A stretch of 64,000 nt of DNA from Nonomuraea sp. NEAU-A123 (GCF_018603905.1 NZ_JAHFZZ010000010.1:306086-370085); one strand, 5' to 3'; shown: positions 24,314 through 32,772, numbered from the stretch's first letter. The notes: generated from the letters alone by a model not told the origin. A program made the numbers and translations.

Positions 24314-26140
24314 ATGCACGAGGTCGATGTTGAGGTTCTTATCGTCGGCGGCGGGCCGGTTGGCCTGTCGGCATCCATCGAGCTGTCCCGCCACGGAATA
24401 TCCTCCCTTCTCACCGAGAAGCACCCAGGGACCGCGATTTTCCCGAAAGCACGCCTCATTTCCACCAGAACCATGGAAATCTTCCGGGCCTGGGGAATCT
24501 CCGAAGAGGTGGAGAGCGCGGGAATGCCGCGCGAGGACGTACTGGCCGTCGGCGTCGGCACCTCGCTGGCATCCAACGACTTCGTCCGGGCAGCGGCGGC
24601 GATCGACCGTGACGCGCCGCAGAGCCCCACGTACACGTATCTCTGCTCCCAGGACATCCTGGAAGTGATCCTCCGCAGCTTCGCCGAGTCCCACCCCGAG
24701 TCCAACGTCCGCTTCGGAACCACCATGACGGACTTCCACATCACCACGGCCGGCGTAACAGCGATCATCGAGCCCACCACCCCCACCCCCACGCCTGGGG
24801 GCGGACCTGCGGACGGACCCATCAGCGAGTCCGCAGCCGGATCCGACGACGGCTGTGTAGCCGCACCCACGACCGGGTCCGCGACCACGGCCGCGGCCGC
24901 GACCGGATTCGGGGACGGTCGGCTGCTTGTGCGGGCGCGTTATCTGGTGGCGGCCGACGGGAGTCGCAGTGGGATCCGGGATCGGCTTGGGATCGAGGTC
25001 TTGGGGCCGCCGCCGCTGGGGCACATGGTCAGCGTCATGTTCGATGCCGACCTCGGCGGACTGCCCGCCGACCGCCGGGTCGCGCTGTCGTTCCTGCGCA
25101 GCGAGCCGCCCTGCGCGGTGGAGGCGGTCGACAACAAGCGGCGGTGGATGATCCAGACCGGGTACGACCCGAGCACCGGCGGCAGCGCGGCCGACTTCAC
25201 GGATGAGGCGTGCGTGGCGGCGGTGCGGTCGGCCGTCGGCATCCCCGACCTGCCCGTCACCGTCGTCGGGGTCATGCCGTGGCTGCAGCAGGCGGTGGTG
25301 GCGACGGGGTTCCGCAGTGGCCCGGTCTTCCTGGCCGGCGACGCCGCGCACGCGACCACTCCGCAGGGCGGGTTCGGCATGAACTGCGGCATCCAGGACG
25401 CGCACAACCTCGCCTGGAAGCTAGCCGCCGTCCTCACCGGAACGGCCGGCGAGGAACTGCTGGCCACGTACGAGTCCGAGCGCCGCCCGATCGCCGCCAG
25501 GACGGTGGACGAGAGCCTGACCAACGCCCTGATCACCTTCCACATGATGCAGGGACGCCTGTCGATGGGCCAGGCGATCGAGCAGCAGGCTGGACGCCGC
25601 AGCTCCGAGGGCCTGATCCTGGGCTTCCACTACGAGTCGACCGCAGTGGTACCGGACGGCACGCCAGACCCGGCACCCGAGGACCCCTACCGGACGTACG
25701 TCCCCACGGCCCGCCCCGGCCACCGCGCCCCCCACGTGTGGCTGACGTCCCAGAACAGCGGGACAGACCAACACGTCCACGCGGACCGGGCGGGCCAAAC
25801 GGATCGAGCAGGTCAGGCAGGTCAGGCAGGCCGGGTGTCGACGCTCGATCTGCTCGGCCCGGCGTTCACCCTCATGACCCCCACAGGCAGCGGCTGGGTC
25901 CAGCCCGCCAAAGAGGCGGCGCACCAGCTCGGCCTCACACTGTCCATCGTCGAGATCTCCCGCGAGCCCGACAGCGGCGCCCCCCTCACCTCGCCGACCT
26001 GGGCGAACGAGTACGGCGTCGGCGACACCGGTGCCGTGCTCATCCGCCCCGACGGTCATGTCGGCTGGCGTTCACCAGGCGGGGCGGCGTCGCAGGCCGC
26101 GCTGGCCGGGGCGTTGGGCGCCATCCTGGCCAGATCGTGA
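24314..26140 (+). CDS. Group A flavin monooxygenase (PheA/TfdB/PgaE-like, FAD-binding 3 family)
   Basis: This 608-aa aromatic-hydroxylase-type flavoprotein has the Rossmann motif VLIVGGGPVGLSASIELS, the DG-type motif ARYLVAADGSRSGIRDRLGI and the GD motif VFLAGDAAHATTPQGGFGMN. It ends in a thioredoxin-like domain (GAVLIRPDGHVGWRS). A roughly 45-residue low-complexity insert (TPTPTPGGGPADGP and onward) interrupts the sequence near residues 157-200 and is absent from typical homologues; a second stretch of AGQ/RAGQ repeats occurs near residue 500. It probably hydroxylates the polyketide or performs Baeyer-Villiger-type oxygen insertion. The longer upstream frame is only open by chance. Its 3' end overlaps the convergent SARP gene by 85 bp. 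Confidence 0.9.
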   Translation: MHEVDVEVLIVGGGPVGLSASIELSRHGISSLLTEKHPGTAIFPKARLISTRTMEIFRAWGISEEVESAGMPREDVLAVGVGTSLASNDFVRAAAAIDRDAPQSPTYTYLCSQDILEVILRSFAESHPESNVRFGTTMTDFHITTAGVTAIIEPTTPTPTPGGGPADGPISESAAGSDDGCVAAPTTGSATTAAAATGFGDGRLLVRARYLVAADGSRSGIRDRLGIEVLGPPPLGHMVSVMFDADLGGLPADRRVALSFLRSEPPCAVEAVDNKRRWMIQTGYDPSTGGSAADFTDEACVAAVRSAVGIPDLPVTVVGVMPWLQQAVVATGFRSGPVFLAGDAAHATTPQGGFGMNCGIQDAHNLAWKLAAVLTGTAGEELLATYESERRPIAARTVDESLTNALITFHMMQGRLSMGQAIEQQAGRRSSEGLILGFHYESTAVVPDGTPDPAPEDPYRTYVPTARPGHRAPHVWLTSQNSGTDQHVHADRAGQTDRAGQAGQAGRVSTLDLLGPAFTLMTPTGSGWVQPAKEAAHQLGLTLSIVEISREPDSGAPLTSPTWANEYGVGDTGAVLIRPDGHVGWRSPGGAASQAALAGALGAILARS

Positions 26141-27603
26141 TGGTAGCGGGCCCGCGAACGCATCTGCGCGGCCCCGAGGCGTACGGACAGGGGGTTGCCT
26201 GACGACGTCGCGACCAGGTCGGTGACCGCCTGCGCCACGGTCGGGGTGTAGGGCGCGCCGACCAGCATGTCGGCGAGCTCCCGCGTCACCTCGGCCGGGA
26301 GCGGGCGGACGAACTCGCGGTGCGCCCCCTGCCTGGCCACCAGGTCGTCGAGCAGGTCGGCGCTGGTGATGATCACCCGGCAGTTCGCGCCACCGGGGAG
26401 CAGCGGGAGCACCTGGTCGCTGTCCTTGACGTCATCCAGCACCACCAGCAGCCGCCGGCGCGCCGTACAGCTGCGGTAGAGCGCCAGCTTCTCAGCGGGG
26501 TCGAGCGGAATGTCCTGGGCGGGCACACCGAGCGCCCGCAGGAACCGGTCGACGACCGCGCCAGCGGACACGCCCCCCACACCGGCGCCCATGCCAGCAG
26601 ACACGCCGCCCATGTCGGCGTACAGCTGCCCATCCGGAAACCAGTCGATCCTGGCGTGCGCCCAGCGCAGCGCCAGCGCCGACTTGCCGACCCCGCGCGG
26701 CCCGCTCAGGACCATCGTCCCCGGCACCGCCACCTCCGGCTCGGGCCGCAACGCCGCGTCCAGCGCGGCGAGCTCGCCCGTGCGGCCGACGTACGGCAGC
26801 ACCTGCGGCGGCAGTTGCGACGGTACGACCGGACCCGCGCCGACCGGCCGGTGGGCGGCGGCGGGCCGCATGAGCCCGGACTCGTCGCGGAGGATCTGGT
26901 CGTGCAGCCGCCGCAGCGCCGGGCCGGGTTCGAGGCCGATCTGCTCCAGCAGGTAGCGGCGCGTCTCCTGGTACGTGCGCAACGCCTCGGCCCGCCGTCC
27001 GGCCCGGTACTGCGCCAGCATGAGCTGGGCACGGACCCGCTCCCGGAACGGGCATTCCGCCACGAGGGCCAGCAGTTCGGGGATCACCCGGTGGTGGTGC
27101 CCCAGCTCGATCTCCAGCTCCAGGCACGCCTCCAGGGCCTCGAGGCGCGACTCCTCCATCCGCGCCACGTCGTACCGCAGGCCGCGAATGTCCTCGAAGG
27201 GGTTGCCCCGCCACAGCGCGAGCGCCTCGCGCAGCAGCAGGACGGCGTCCTCGCGCGCCCCGCCCGCCGCCTGGCCGCGCGCCCGCGCCACCAGCGTCCC
27301 GAACCGGAGCCAGTCGATGCCCTCGGCCGAGACCCGCAGCAGGTAGCCGGGGCTGGACGTCTCGATCGCCGTGGCCCCCAGCGTCCTGCGCAGCCGCGAC
27401 ACGCAGATGGCCACCTGCCGCCACGCGCTCTGCGGCGCAGAACCGGCCCAGACCGTCTCGATCAGCCGGTCGACGCTGACGACCCGGTTGGCGTTCAGGA
27501 CCAGGCTGGCCAGGATCGCCAGCTCCCTGTTCGCGCAGATCTGCAGCTCCTCGCCGCCGTCGAACACCCGGAGCGGGCCGAGGACGCGGAATTCGAGTGC
27601 CAT
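26056..27603 (-). CDS. SARP-family activator with NB-ARC ATPase domain (AfsR/DnrI type)
   Basis: This 515-aa protein has an OmpR-type winged helix at the N terminus (FRVLGPLRVFDGG, RRTLGATAIETSSPGYLL), a bacterial transcriptional activation domain (about 95-240) and an NB-ARC ATPase with Walker A SGPRGVGKS (300-308) and Walker B RRLLVVLDD. It ends soon after the ATPase, without the tetratricopeptide part of AfsR. A GGVSAG-type repeat insert (331-350) sits in the ATPase. It likely activates cluster transcription by binding direct repeats around the -35 region. The stop lies within the 3' end of the opposite-strand monooxygenase gene. Confidence 0.92.
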   Translation of the reverse strand: MALEFRVLGPLRVFDGGEELQICANRELAILASLVLNANRVVSVDRLIETVWAGSAPQSAWRQVAICVSRLRRTLGATAIETSSPGYLLRVSAEGIDWLRFGTLVARARGQAAGGAREDAVLLLREALALWRGNPFEDIRGLRYDVARMEESRLEALEACLELEIELGHHHRVIPELLALVAECPFRERVRAQLMLAQYRAGRRAEALRTYQETRRYLLEQIGLEPGPALRRLHDQILRDESGLMRPAAAHRPVGAGPVVPSQLPPQVLPYVGRTGELAALDAALRPEPEVAVPGTMVLSGPRGVGKSALALRWAHARIDWFPDGQLYADMGGVSAGMGAGVGGVSAGAVVDRFLRALGVPAQDIPLDPAEKLALYRSCTARRRLLVVLDDVKDSDQVLPLLPGGANCRVIITSADLLDDLVARQGAHREFVRPLPAEVTRELADMLVGAPYTPTVAQAVTDLVATSSGNPLSVRLGAAQMRSRARYHHDLARMAPNAPASAACDAAPPGERQPT

Positions 27604-27979
27604 CAGCGGTCCGTCCCGGCCGGCCGCGATTTCGCGGCGTAACGCACGACCAGCTCGGCGAGAATGACCTGGCCGTGCTCGGAATGACACATGAACAGAT
27701 AATGTGGCGCCATGGGGGAATCTCTCCCGCCGATAACTCGGGATATGAACTACTCACAAAGCTAATAACGGCTCCCCGTCCACGTCACCCCTAACCCGCC
27801 CCTGCCGACGCGTCACGCCGAACGCACTCGATAGGGGCCATCATTTCGCGACCCGCTCCAGGGGTCGGCTAGGGGTCGTTGAACCCATTCAGGCGGGCCT
27901 AGAATTCAACTCAGACGGATTGACCGGCACTTGTCCGCACGGGAGGCGATGCACAGTTCGTTCGCCGTTGCACCCCAGA
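27604..27979. promoter_or_regulatory. SARP promoter region with TAGGGGT motifs and 11-bp tandem direct repeats
   Basis: The 444-bp gap between the SARP and PPTase genes holds no convincing protein gene. It contains ACCCCTA at 27787-27793 (TAGGGGT on the minus strand, towards the SARP). On the plus strand it has two AGGGGTCG units exactly 11 bp apart at 27860-27870 and 27871-27881, followed 18 nt later by TAGAAT (27900-27905), a -10-like box. Direct heptamers one helical turn apart, 18 nt before a -10, match the known layout of SARP operators. The resulting transcript would point rightward into a strong terminator. Confidence 0.5.
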
Positions 27980-28023
27980 ATGCGAAAGGCCATCACACCA
28001 TTGGGTGTGATGGCCTTTCGCAT
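27980..28023. terminator. Strong 20-bp hairpin terminator downstream of the PPTase gene
   Basis: Arms 27980-27999 and 28004-28023 are perfectly complementary over 20 bp (the outer part reads ATGCGAAAGGCC / GGCCTTTCGCAT) with a 4-nt ATTG loop. It lies 25 bp past the stop of the minus-strand PPTase and probably terminates that operon. It would also stop any rightward transcript from the putative promoter at 27900. Confidence 0.9.
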
Positions 28024-28047
28024 GGGGCCGGCCAGGCCCCGCGGAGT

Positions 28048-28734
28048 TCACTGGGCCTCACGGTCGTGGATGGCGGCCGGCTGCGGGGTCACGACGGCGA
28101 TGGCGGTCACGATCAGGCCGTTGCCGGTCATCCACCGGCCGGTGAAGCCGCCCAGCCGCCGCCCCTGCCAGCGGGGCCCCAGGATCAGGAGATGCGCGGT
28201 GAACGTGTGGCGCACCGGGTCCACGCTGATCCGCGCGTCCTGGAAGTCGAGCCACCGCTTCGCCAGCGGGAACCACGCCTTGTACACCGACTCCTTGGCG
28301 CTGAACAGCAGCCGGTCCCAGCACACCGCCGGATGCCCGGCGGCGAGACGGCGGAGCATCTCGCGCTCCTGCGGCAGCGAGATGGCCTCCACGACGCCGT
28401 CGGCGAGCGGTTCGTTGGGCTCGCCGTCGATGCCGATCGTCCCCGCCCCCTGGGCGAGCGCGGCGGCCCGGTAGCCGGCGCAGTGGGTGATGCTCCCGAT
28501 GACGCCCAGCGGCCACAGCGGCTCGCCGCGCAGCCCCGACAGCACGGGCACCGGCGCCACGCCGAGCCCCTCCATCGCCTTGCGCGCGCACAGCCGCGCC
28601 GTGGTGAACTCCCTGCGCCGCTTCTCGACGGCCCGCTTGATCAACTGTTCCTCTTCGGGGAAGAGCACCGTCCCGGGCGGGTCGTCGAAGGTGTCGTACG
28701 CCTTGACCGTCGCGGGCAGGATCTGCTCGATCAT
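28048..28734 (-). CDS. pptT: Sfp-type 4'-phosphopantetheinyl transferase, PptT-like
   Basis: This 228-aa Sfp/EntD-class PPTase has the metal-binding Asp/Glu in GTIGIDGEPNEP and the hallmark LLFSAKESVYKAWFPLAKRWLDF. The KESVYKAWFPL wording is close to that of mycobacterial PptT. It would convert the ACPs of the cluster, and possibly fatty-acid or siderophore carriers elsewhere, into holo form. The ATG at 28734 has GGAG 5 nt upstream; a GTG at 28740 would overlap the preceding stop as GTGA. The gene follows a metallophosphoesterase, the same pairing as pptT/pptH in Mycobacterium tuberculosis. Confidence 0.9.
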   Translation of the reverse strand: MIEQILPATVKAYDTFDDPPGTVLFPEEEQLIKRAVEKRRREFTTARLCARKAMEGLGVAPVPVLSGLRGEPLWPLGVIGSITHCAGYRAAALAQGAGTIGIDGEPNEPLADGVVEAISLPQEREMLRRLAAGHPAVCWDRLLFSAKESVYKAWFPLAKRWLDFQDARISVDPVRHTFTAHLLILGPRWQGRRLGGFTGRWMTGNGLIVTAIAVVTPQPAAIHDREAQ

Positions 28735-28736
28735 CT

Positions 28737-29591
28737 TCACTCCGGAGCTGGGAGTACGGTCCTGAGCGGGCCGCCGGTGCGCCCGCGCGGGACCCACTCG
28801 CGCGGATAACCCAGAGAGACCTCTTCGAAGCGCACCCCGTCGTGGAACGTCGTGCGAGGGATGTGCAGGTGCCCGTAGACGACCGCGACCGCGTCGTAGC
28901 GCCGGGGCCAGCCGGCGGTCGCCTCGGTCCCGCACCACAGGGCGAACTGCGGGTACCGCAGGATCAACGTCGGCTCACGGACGAGCGGGTAGTGGTTGAC
29001 CAGGACGGTGGGCAGGCGCGGATCCCGCTCGTCGAGGCGGCGCCGGGTCTCCGCGAGCCGCGCCCGGCACCAGTCGTCGCGTGTCGGGTAGGGGTCCGGG
29101 TGCAGCAGATATTCGTCCGTGCAGACGACGCCCGCCTCGTGCGCCCCTTCCAGGGCCAGCCGCTTGCCCGCGCCGTTCGCGCCGAAGGTGTAGTCGTACA
29201 GCAGGAACAGCGGGGCGACCGTCACCGGACCGCCTAGCCCCCTCCAGATCGGGTAGGGATCCTCCGGCGTCAGCACGCCGAGGCTCCGGCACATCTCCAC
29301 CAGAGCGAGGTAGCGGTGCTCTCCCCGCAACTGGATCGGATCGTCGCGCGGCGTCCACAACTCGTGATTTCCCGGCGCCCAGACGACCGTGGAGAAACGG
29401 CTCTTGAGGAGCGTCAACGCCCATTCGATGTCGGCGAACCGCTCGCCCACATCTCCGGCGATCAGCAGCCAGTCGTCGTCCGAATACGGAAAGACGTTCT
29501 GGACGACGGCCCTGTTCTCGGAGAAGGCCACATGGAGGTCGCTGACCGCCAGCAACCTCCCGCCACCCGACCCTCCAACGACCACCTGCAC
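28737..29591 (-). CDS. pptH: Metallophosphoesterase, PptH-like phosphopantetheinyl hydrolase candidate
   Basis: This 284-aa calcineurin-like phosphoesterase has all metal-site blocks: AVSDLHVAFSE, LLIAGDVGE, WAPGNHELW, VLVNHYPL and VVYGHLHIP. On its own the fold says only phosphohydrolase. It is adjacent to, and translationally coupled with, the PptT-like gene. In M. tuberculosis the corresponding pair is Rv2794c (PptT) and Rv2795c (PptH), where PptH removes phosphopantetheine from holo-carrier proteins. That makes removal or recycling of the carrier prosthetic group the leading hypothesis. ATG start; upstream region faces the divergent aldo/keto reductase. Confidence 0.82.
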   Translation of the reverse strand: MQVVVGGSGGGRLLAVSDLHVAFSENRAVVQNVFPYSDDDWLLIAGDVGERFADIEWALTLLKSRFSTVVWAPGNHELWTPRDDPIQLRGEHRYLALVEMCRSLGVLTPEDPYPIWRGLGGPVTVAPLFLLYDYTFGANGAGKRLALEGAHEAGVVCTDEYLLHPDPYPTRDDWCRARLAETRRRLDERDPRLPTVLVNHYPLVREPTLILRYPQFALWCGTEATAGWPRRYDAVAVVYGHLHIPRTTFHDGVRFEEVSLGYPREWVPRGRTGGPLRTVLPAPE

Positions 29592-29861
29592 AGCCTATAC
29601 AGCCACATATTTTTCCGAAAGCACACTTAACAGCTTTATGGGGCGTCAACCCCAGAAAGTAGGGGGTACACGTAGGGGTCATCGCAGGTCACGGCGTTCT
29701 CCGAAGAAGTTCCCAGGTCAGCGGGTACGTCCACAACTCACATCATCCAGGAGGCCCCGCAAAACGTAGATATAAGTGGATAAACAGGTAACTTCCAGCG
29801 CCTGGCAAAGCCCGCCCGTAGCTCCAAGTCAGACTTTGAGCGGACTTTGACCACGCTTTGA
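29592..29861. promoter_or_regulatory. Divergent region, pptH-pptT operon / aldo-keto reductase, with TAGGGG repeats
   Basis: This 270-bp non-coding gap is AT-rich near both ends. It contains TAGGGGG at 29660-29666 and TAGGGGT at 29673-29679, 13 bp apart, the same core as in the SARP upstream region. Two CAGGTCA/CAGGTCAGCG copies also occur between 29685 and 29725. Binding by a cluster regulator is possible but unproven. Confidence 0.45.
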
Positions 29862-30887
29862 GTGATGCTAGGTATCAATAGAAATGCAGCAGTCTGCGAT
29901 TGGCACACTAAGGCGGTCCAATTGCGTTACACGAGGCTGGGACGGGCCGGGCCGGTCATCTCGAACATCGGACTCGGCTCGCTGGCCCTGAGCGGCGCCT
30001 ATGGCCCCATCGGCGGCGACGAGGCGTTCGGCCTTTTGCGCAAGGCCCTGGACGGTGGCGTGACGCTCCTGGACACCGCCGACTTCTACGCCGCCGGAGA
30101 GGTGGAGCGCCTTGTGGGCCGGGCCATCGCCGGGCGGCGCGACGAGGTGGTGGTCTCGACGCGCGGCGGCGTGCGCCGCGGCGGGCCCGGCGAGCCGATC
30201 GAGTTCGACGCGAGCCCCGACTACCTGGCGCGGTCCTGCGAGGCGTCGCTGGAACGCCTCGGCGTCGACTGCGTCGATCTGTACTACCTGCACTGCCAGG
30301 ACGACCGCGTCCCGGTCGAGGAGGCCGTGTCCCGGCTGTCCGAGCTGGTGCGGGCGGGCAAGATCCGCTATCTCGGCCTGTCCAACGGCACCGTCGACCA
30401 GGTACGGCGGGCGCACGCCGTCCATCCCGTCACCGCGCTCGCCATCGAGTTCTCACTCTGGGGCCGCTACGCCCCGCCGGAGCTCCTCGACGAGGCGCGA
30501 CGGCTCGGCCTCGCCGTGGTCGCCGCCCGCCCGCTCGGCCGCGGCTTCCTCACCGGCCGGATCAGGTCACCGCTCCAGCTCGGCACCGACGACTGGCGGC
30601 ACGCGGACCCGCGCTTCCAGCAGGAGCACCTGCGGCTGAGCGTGCGCCCGCTGCGGCAGATCGAGGCCGCGGCGGCACAGCTCGACCTGGGCGCCGGCCG
30701 GCTGGCGCTGGCCTGGCTGCTCTCCCACGGCGAGCACGTCGTGCCCGTGCCGAGCACCCGCGACCAGGTGCACCTGGAGATGAACCTCGCCGCCTCCGAC
30801 GTACGCCTCACCCTGGAGACCCGCGACAGACTGGCCGGCATCCTGCCGCCCATCGACGCGAACCAGCCGGGATCCCTCCTGCTCTGA
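29862..30887 (+). CDS. Aldo/keto reductase
   Basis: This TIM-barrel oxidoreductase of up to 341 aa has LLDTADFYAAGEVERLVG (catalytic Asp and Tyr region), the Lys position replaced by an arginine-rich strand RDEVVVSTRGGV, YYLHCQDDRVPVEE (catalytic His) and the C-terminal NADPH-phosphate loop VVPVPSTRDQVHLEMNL. The usual catalytic lysine in the SATKxG-type strand reads STRGGV here, which is worth checking. The first 20 residues upstream of LRYTRLGRAGPVIS look non-conserved; the real start may be a TTG near 29922. It could reduce a ketone or aldehyde intermediate. Confidence 0.85.
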   Translation: MMLGINRNAAVCDWHTKAVQLRYTRLGRAGPVISNIGLGSLALSGAYGPIGGDEAFGLLRKALDGGVTLLDTADFYAAGEVERLVGRAIAGRRDEVVVSTRGGVRRGGPGEPIEFDASPDYLARSCEASLERLGVDCVDLYYLHCQDDRVPVEEAVSRLSELVRAGKIRYLGLSNGTVDQVRRAHAVHPVTALAIEFSLWGRYAPPELLDEARRLGLAVVAARPLGRGFLTGRIRSPLQLGTDDWRHADPRFQQEHLRLSVRPLRQIEAAAAQLDLGAGRLALAWLLSHGEHVVPVPSTRDQVHLEMNLAASDVRLTLETRDRLAGILPPIDANQPGSLLL

Positions 30888-30898
30888 CGCGTCTGCTC

Positions 30899-30922
30899 CG
30901 GCTGAAACTCCGGCTGAAACTC
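30899..30922. repeat. 12-bp tandem duplication between convergent genes
   Basis: Two exact copies of CGGCTGAAACTC lie directly after the aldo/keto reductase stop. Just downstream, a weak CCCCG...CGGGG hairpin (about 30944-30960) overlaps the response-regulator stop and may help terminate transcription from either side. Confidence 0.7.
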
Positions 30923-30950
30923 CCGCTCTGACACCAGGTCAGACCCCGGC

Positions 30951-31619
30951 TCAGTCGGGGTCGTTCCTGCTCTGCGGCGAGATCAGGGACGCGGCGAGCG
31001 CCTTGTTGACGGCGTCGATCCTGGACACGGCGTTGAGCTTGACGAAGATGTTGCGCATGTGCCGCTTCACGGTGGCCTCGGCGAGCCCGAGCCGGCGGGC
31101 GATCTGGCCGTTGCTGAGCGCCTGCGCGGCAAGCTGGAGCACCTCCTGCTCCTTCTGCGACAGCACGCCGGGCGATGGCCCCTCCACATGGGCGAGGCTG
31201 TGGCGCGACACCGCGAGCACCACCCTGGCCGGGTCCTCGTACACGCTCCTGATCGCCGCGATCAGCTCGTGCCGGTGCACGCTCTTGAGCAGGTAGCCGC
31301 GGATGCCCGCGGCCAGCAGCCTGGTGAGGAGCTGCGGCCCGTCGTACATGCTCAGGATGATGATCTGCGTCTCCGGGGACAGGCACCGGATCCGGGTGAC
31401 GGTCTCGGTCACCTCGTCGCCGGGGATCTCCACGTCGAGCAGGACCACGTCGGGCCGGGTCTCGACGACGACGGCCAGCGCGGTCGGGGAGTCGCCGGCC
31501 TCGCCGACGATGCTCATGTCACCGGAGGCCTCGAGGATCTCGCGCAGTCCCTCCCGGAAGAGCGCATGGTCGTCCACGATGGCGACACTGATCTTGGTGT
31601 TAGGGTCGGTCCGGTTCAT
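30951..31619 (-). CDS. NarL/LuxR-family response regulator
   Basis: This 222-aa response regulator has a receiver domain with acidic pocket VAIVDDH, phosphoacceptor Asp62 in VVLLDVEIPG and Lys in YLLKSV, then a LuxR-type HTH (SQKEQEVLQLAAQALSNGQIARRLGLAEATVKRHMRNIFVKL). The start overlaps the kinase stop by 20 nt, so the two are translationally coupled and form a cognate pair. It could control the adjacent prenyltransferase gene or the whole cluster. Confidence 0.93.
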   Translation of the reverse strand: MNRTDPNTKISVAIVDDHALFREGLREILEASGDMSIVGEAGDSPTALAVVVETRPDVVLLDVEIPGDEVTETVTRIRCLSPETQIIILSMYDGPQLLTRLLAAGIRGYLLKSVHRHELIAAIRSVYEDPARVVLAVSRHSLAHVEGPSPGVLSQKEQEVLQLAAQALSNGQIARRLGLAEATVKRHMRNIFVKLNAVSRIDAVNKALAASLISPQSRNDPD

Positions 31620-32700
31620 GGTGCTGTCTCTTGAGAGGGATGAAGAGCTCGACGAGACAGCCGTTGCCCTGTTCGCTGGTGATGGCCACGCGGCCCCCGA
31701 GCAGCTCGGCGCGCTCCCGCATGGAGGTGAGGCCCACGCCGCTGCGGTCGCGGGCGTTCGACAGGTCGAAGCCCTGCCCGTTGTCCTGGACGGTCGCGCT
31801 GAGCTCGTGCGGCGCGATGTCCACCCGCATGAGGATCACCGAGGGCCCGGCGTGGCTCAGGGCATTGCGGGCGGCCTCCCGGATGATGAGGAACGCCTCG
31901 TCGAGGACCCTCGGCTCCGCCCATGACTCGTCACCGTTCACATCGAGGCCGACGGACACGACATCGTCCTCGACCGCCTCCAGGAAACCGAGCAGCGCCT
32001 TCTCCAGGCTCCTCACGGGCACCTGGGGATGCAGCTCGGAGGTTATCTGCCGCAGGTTCTCCATGGTCTCCTGGATGGCCTGCTGGGCGACCCCGATCTT
32101 GACCACGGCCCTGGCCGGGTCGGTGGGCCGGTGCACCTCCGACAGGGCCAACTGCTGGTGCGCGACGCTGATCCCGTGGCCGATGCGATCGTGCAGCTCA
32201 CGGGCGATGCGGCGGCGCTCCTCGCCCTGGGCCTCCTGCACCTGGTTGAGCAGGAAGCCGTGATAGCTCTCCGCGGACTCGCGGATTCGCCGGGAGAGGC
32301 TCTCCTCCATTCCGGTGGCCACGAGCGTGAATGCTTCGGCCGGCGAGTCGGCCTCGACGGCTATTCGCCGCGCCAGTTGGCTCAGGGCCACCCGGAAAAA
32401 AAGCGAGCCCGCCTCAAGTGAGGCCTTCGGATGAACTCCGGTCGAGGCGCGAGTAGTGCCGACTTCCCATGCGTGGAACTTATAGAGCTCGTTGACCTGC
32501 ACTTTTCCGGCACGGAGCGTGGCCGCCACATCGTCGAGGACGAACTGGGCGGTCATTAGCGCTTGGTGCGTGGCGCGCGGATCCGCGGAGAGTGCGTTGC
32601 CCGTGGCTTGAAGCTGTGACTCGAATTCCCTGAGGATTTCTTCTCGACAAGCATCAACGAATCTCGCAGGGTCGTTCTCAGCATCGTATGCCGCATCCAA
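31600..32700 (-). CDS. Soluble HisKA_3-type sensor histidine kinase
   Basis: This 366-aa NarX/DesK-type kinase has the phosphoacceptor His170 in RRRIARELHDRIGHG and an HATPase domain with ARNALSHAG (N box), VQDNGQGFD (G1) and GVGLTSMRERAELLGG (G2). The first 150 residues have no transmembrane segment and no recognised PAS or GAF signature, so it senses an intracellular cue through an undefined helical input domain. It follows the UbiA gene by 72 bp on the same strand and precedes its response regulator. Confidence 0.9.
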   Translation of the reverse strand: MDAAYDAENDPARFVDACREEILREFESQLQATGNALSADPRATHQALMTAQFVLDDVAATLRAGKVQVNELYKFHAWEVGTTRASTGVHPKASLEAGSLFFRVALSQLARRIAVEADSPAEAFTLVATGMEESLSRRIRESAESYHGFLLNQVQEAQGEERRRIARELHDRIGHGISVAHQQLALSEVHRPTDPARAVVKIGVAQQAIQETMENLRQITSELHPQVPVRSLEKALLGFLEAVEDDVVSVGLDVNGDESWAEPRVLDEAFLIIREAARNALSHAGPSVILMRVDIAPHELSATVQDNGQGFDLSNARDRSGVGLTSMRERAELLGGRVAITSEQGNGCLVELFIPLKRQHHEPDRP

Positions 32701-32772
32701 GGAGCCCCCTTGGCCATGGGACGCGCGTGCCCCAACTATCTCGCAGGTGCCTCACCAAAGCAACATATAAGG

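Noticed and set aside
28048..28809. Plus-strand frame starting at ATG 27951 with GGGAGG upstream, running through the terminator into the PPTase region
   Set aside because: Beyond the first dozen codons it is antisense to the PPTase and has no protein-like features; only a very short leader remains possible.
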